DNA from: an uncultured Chitinophagaceae bacterium
GTDB lineage: Bacteria; Bacteroidota; Bacteroidia; Chitinophagales; Chitinophagaceae
Length of the DNA: 8,456 bases
NCBI GenBank assembly: GCA_937900675.1
Contig: CALCEA010000023.1
Location: 1-8,456 of the forward strand
Reading direction: 5' to 3'
In this document: piece after piece, positions 6,427 to 8,456 of the stretch
How positions within the stretch are numbered: the first letter of the stretch is position 1
Layout of the letters: each line of letters begins with the position of its first letter
Notes under the pieces: generated by a model
Database searches by the model: none
Seen by the model: only the letters and a program-made list of their open reading frames with translations
Told to the model about the DNA's origin: nothing
Translations under genes and position numbers: made by a program

Positions 6427-6434
6427 AAAACTAT

Positions 6435-6935
6435 ATGTCAACAGCTGAATTTACCTTGTTTCTAAGTGAGAACTCAGAATTTCTTCGCCCTTTCGCGATT
6501 AATTTGACTAAGGATCATGAATCTGCTAAGGATTTATATCAAGAAACTTTGTTTAGAGCCTTGTCTAACAAAGACAAATACAATGTAGGTACCAATATTA
6601 AAGCATGGTTGTATACCATCATGCGCAACATATTTATCAATGACTATCGTAAGAAGTCAAAACAATCTACTGTTTTTGACAATAGCCCTAATGATTTTTT
6701 AATTGACCAAACCAATAATAAAGTAGTTAATGATGCAATAACTAACTTAAATTTGAGGGAAGTGAATCAATTGATTTATGACTTACCTGAATTATTCAGA
6801 ACACCTTTCCAATTATATTATGAAGGGTATAAGTATAATGAGATTGCTGATGCTTTGAATGAACCTTTAGGAACAATCAAAAGTAGAATTCACTTTGCCA
6901 GAAAAATTTTAAAACAAAAGATTCAACGCTACTAA
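6435..6935 (+). CDS. ECF-type RNA polymerase sigma factor
   Basis: This 166-residue protein has the two-domain layout of extracytoplasmic-function (group 4) sigma factors. Region 2 spans about 13-75: AKDLYQETLFRAL (31-43), then NIKAWLYTIMRNIFINDYRK (54-73), which contacts core polymerase and the -10 element. A low-complexity polar linker covers about 75-105. Region 4 spans about 108-164, with LPELFRTPFQLYYEGYKY, then the helix-turn-helix EIADALNEPLGTIKSRI (136-152). No anti-sigma gene, transmembrane partner or C-terminal extension is next to it, so control probably comes through transcription by the upstream B12-MerR regulator. crtI begins 5 bp after its stop, making co-expression with carotenoid genes very likely. 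The start at 6435 is the only sensible Met and lies 9 bp after the GTTTAAAC dyad. Target promoters cannot be told from the sequence. Confidence 0.92.
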   Translation: MSTAEFTLFLSENSEFLRPFAINLTKDHESAKDLYQETLFRALSNKDKYNVGTNIKAWLYTIMRNIFINDYRKKSKQSTVFDNSPNDFLIDQTNNKVVNDAITNLNLREVNQLIYDLPELFRTPFQLYYEGYKYNEIADALNEPLGTIKSRIHFARKILKQKIQRY

Positions 6936-6940
6936 AATAA

Positions 6941-8443
6941 ATGTCTTCTCATTCAAAAAAAGTATTGATTATTGGAGCTGGTTTTGCAGGAATGTCTGCA
7001 GCAAGTTTTTTAGCTCAAAAAGGTTGGAAAGTTACAGTAGTAGAAAAAAATACTTTACCTGGTGGTCGTGCAAGAAAATTTGAAGCGAATGGTTTTGTTT
7101 TCGATATGGGCCCAAGTTGGTATTGGATGCCCGATACTTTTGAAAGATACTTTTCCATGTTTGGAAAAAAAGTATCTGATTTCTACCAATTACAAAGATT
7201 AGATCCTTCTTATAGAGTTTATTTTGAAAAAGCTCAGTGGGATATTCCTGCTAATTATGAAGCGTTACAGCAATTACTCGAATCTATAGAACCCGGTGCA
7301 GCTAAGGCATTGGATGGTTTTATGGAAGAAGCTAAATTTAAATATGAAGTGGGTGTTGGTAAATTAGTACATCAGCCTGGCCAATCCCTCACTGAATTAA
7401 TAGATATAGATTTATTCAAAGGAATATTTAAGTTGGATGTTTTTCAATCCATGAAAAAACATATTGCAAAATATTTTAAGCATCCCTACATTCAATTTTT
7501 AATGGAGTTTCCTGTTCTATTTTTGGGAGCTCTGCCAGAAAACACACCTGCCTTATATAGTTTAATGAACTATGCAGATATTAAAGGAGGAACATGGTAT
7601 CCTGAATATGGTATGTATAGTATTGTAAAAGGCATGTATGAATTGGCTAGTTCTTTAGGAGTTGAATTTAAATTAGGAGAAGAAGTTACAAAAATCGAAG
7701 TATTCAATGGAGTAGCTAAAAAAGCACAAACGCAAGTGGTGGCTACAAAAGAAAATAAGGAATACGATTTCGATATTGTAGTAGGTGCTGGAGATTATCA
7801 TCATATAGAATCTGTTTTATTAGAGCCTGCTTATCAATCCTATTCAAAAAAATATTGGGATAGTAGGGTAATGGCGCCTAGCTCATTATTATATTATGTT
7901 GGGTTGAATAAAAAATTACCAGGAGTTACACATCATTCTTTATTTTTTGATACTGATTTCGGTCTCCATGGAAAAGAGATTTATACCCATCCAAAATGGC
8001 CAACGAATCCGTTGTTTTATGCATCGGTTCCGTCTGTTACAGATCCAACCGTGGCTCCTGAAGGTTGTGAAAATTTATTTTTATTAATACCCGTAGCTGC
8101 TGGACTAGAGGGGGATACCGAAGCGGTTAGAGAGAAATATTTTAATGATTTGATTAAGCGTTTAGAAGAAAAATGGGGTGTAAATATCATGGAATCAATT
8201 GTTTATAAGCGATCTTTCTCTGTTGCCGATTTTAAATCTGATTATCATTCATTTAAGGGGAACGCTTATGGATTAGCAAATACTTTGATGCAAACAGCTA
8301 ATTTGAAGCCATCTTGTAGAAGTAAAAAAGTAAATAACTTATATTACACTGGTCAATTAACTGTGCCGGGTCCAGGAGTACCACCAAGTTTAATCAGTGG
8401 AGAGGTAGTAGCTAATTTAATTGATAAAAATTATTCAAAATAA
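6941..8443 (+). CDS. crtI: Phytoene desaturase (CrtI-type FAD oxidoreductase)
   Basis: This 500-residue flavoprotein belongs to the phytoene desaturase/amine oxidase superfamily. It probably introduces the double bonds that turn phytoene into lycopene at the inner membrane. The FAD-binding dinucleotide motif IIGAGFAGMSAA (10-21) is followed by the acidic residue E35 ending strand two, then PGGRARKFEANGFVFDMGPS (40-59), the family's second signature. The C-terminus carries YYTGQLTVPGPGVPPSLIS (468-486), the bacterial-type phytoene dehydrogenase signature. Length fits CrtI (about 490-510). It starts 5 bp after the sigma gene with no room for its own promoter, and its stop is directly followed by the ATG of the next gene, so sigma, crtI and the next gene form one transcript. 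Related desaturases (CrtN, CrtD) or a CrtO-type ketolase are less likely given gene order. Confidence 0.93.
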   Translation: MSSHSKKVLIIGAGFAGMSAASFLAQKGWKVTVVEKNTLPGGRARKFEANGFVFDMGPSWYWMPDTFERYFSMFGKKVSDFYQLQRLDPSYRVYFEKAQWDIPANYEALQQLLESIEPGAAKALDGFMEEAKFKYEVGVGKLVHQPGQSLTELIDIDLFKGIFKLDVFQSMKKHIAKYFKHPYIQFLMEFPVLFLGALPENTPALYSLMNYADIKGGTWYPEYGMYSIVKGMYELASSLGVEFKLGEEVTKIEVFNGVAKKAQTQVVATKENKEYDFDIVVGAGDYHHIESVLLEPAYQSYSKKYWDSRVMAPSSLLYYVGLNKKLPGVTHHSLFFDTDFGLHGKEIYTHPKWPTNPLFYASVPSVTDPTVAPEGCENLFLLIPVAAGLEGDTEAVREKYFNDLIKRLEEKWGVNIMESIVYKRSFSVADFKSDYHSFKGNAYGLANTLMQTANLKPSCRSKKVNNLYYTGQLTVPGPGVPPSLISGEVVANLIDKNYSK

Positions 8444-8456
8444 ATGTCATCTTTTC
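8444..8456 (+). CDS. Start of next gene, probably phytoene synthase crtB (3' partial)
   Basis: An ATG at 8444 directly abuts the crtI stop (TAAATG) and opens a frame reading Met-Ser-Ser-Phe to the window edge. The initiation context AAAATAAATGTC is the same 12 bases found at the crtI start. Four codons cannot identify a product; phytoene synthase is proposed only because crtB usually follows crtI in Bacteroidota carotenoid operons. Confidence 0.5.

Overview
The window is AT-rich, and its genes look like those of a Bacteroidota bacterium. The evidence is the lack of Shine-Dalgarno motifs before most starts, A-rich leaders, two exact matches to the Bacteroidota -7 promoter box TAnnTTTG, and the order MerR/B12 regulator - ECF sigma factor - crtI, which is familiar from pigmented Bacteroidota (Chitinophagaceae-like is my best guess, by inference only). 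Almost all of the DNA is coding. The longest gap is 122 bp (6313-6434), and no tRNA, rRNA, CRISPR array or insertion sequence was seen.

Region 1 (1-2784) concerns amino sugars. A gene open at the left edge encodes the C-terminal part of an AmgK-type sugar kinase fused to a RapZ-type C-terminal domain. Six bases later comes a MurU-type nucleotidyltransferase. Together they suggest peptidoglycan-sugar salvage: MurNAc to MurNAc-1-P to UDP-MurNAc. Convergent to them, and overlapping the MurU gene by 11 bp at the 3' ends, is a multi-pass membrane acyltransferase of the heparan-alpha-glucosaminide N-acetyltransferase (HGSNAT/NagX/DUF5009) type.

Region 2 (2858-5392) is a tight rfbB-rfbC-rfbA cluster. 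It makes dTDP-glucose, then the 4-keto-6-deoxy sugar, then its 3,5-epimer, the route to dTDP-L-rhamnose or a related deoxysugar for surface polysaccharide. The final reductase, rfbD, is not in the window.

Region 3 (5434 to the right edge) is a carotenoid locus. A MerR-type regulator carries a cobalamin-binding domain with the CarH-type W-x9-EH and E-x-H-x-x-G residues intact. After a 122-bp gap full of dyad symmetry come an ECF sigma factor, phytoene desaturase crtI, and the first four codons of a further gene, probably crtB. The likely logic is that an AdoCbl/light-responsive repressor acts in the gap and controls the sigma-crtI-crtB operon.

The most interesting points are the kinase-RapZ domain fusion next to murU, the dyad cluster that surrounds a candidate promoter before the sigma gene, and the back-to-back -7 boxes in the 73-bp divergent spacer, which imply very short leaders. 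All gene identities rest on recognising motifs by eye; no database search was run.
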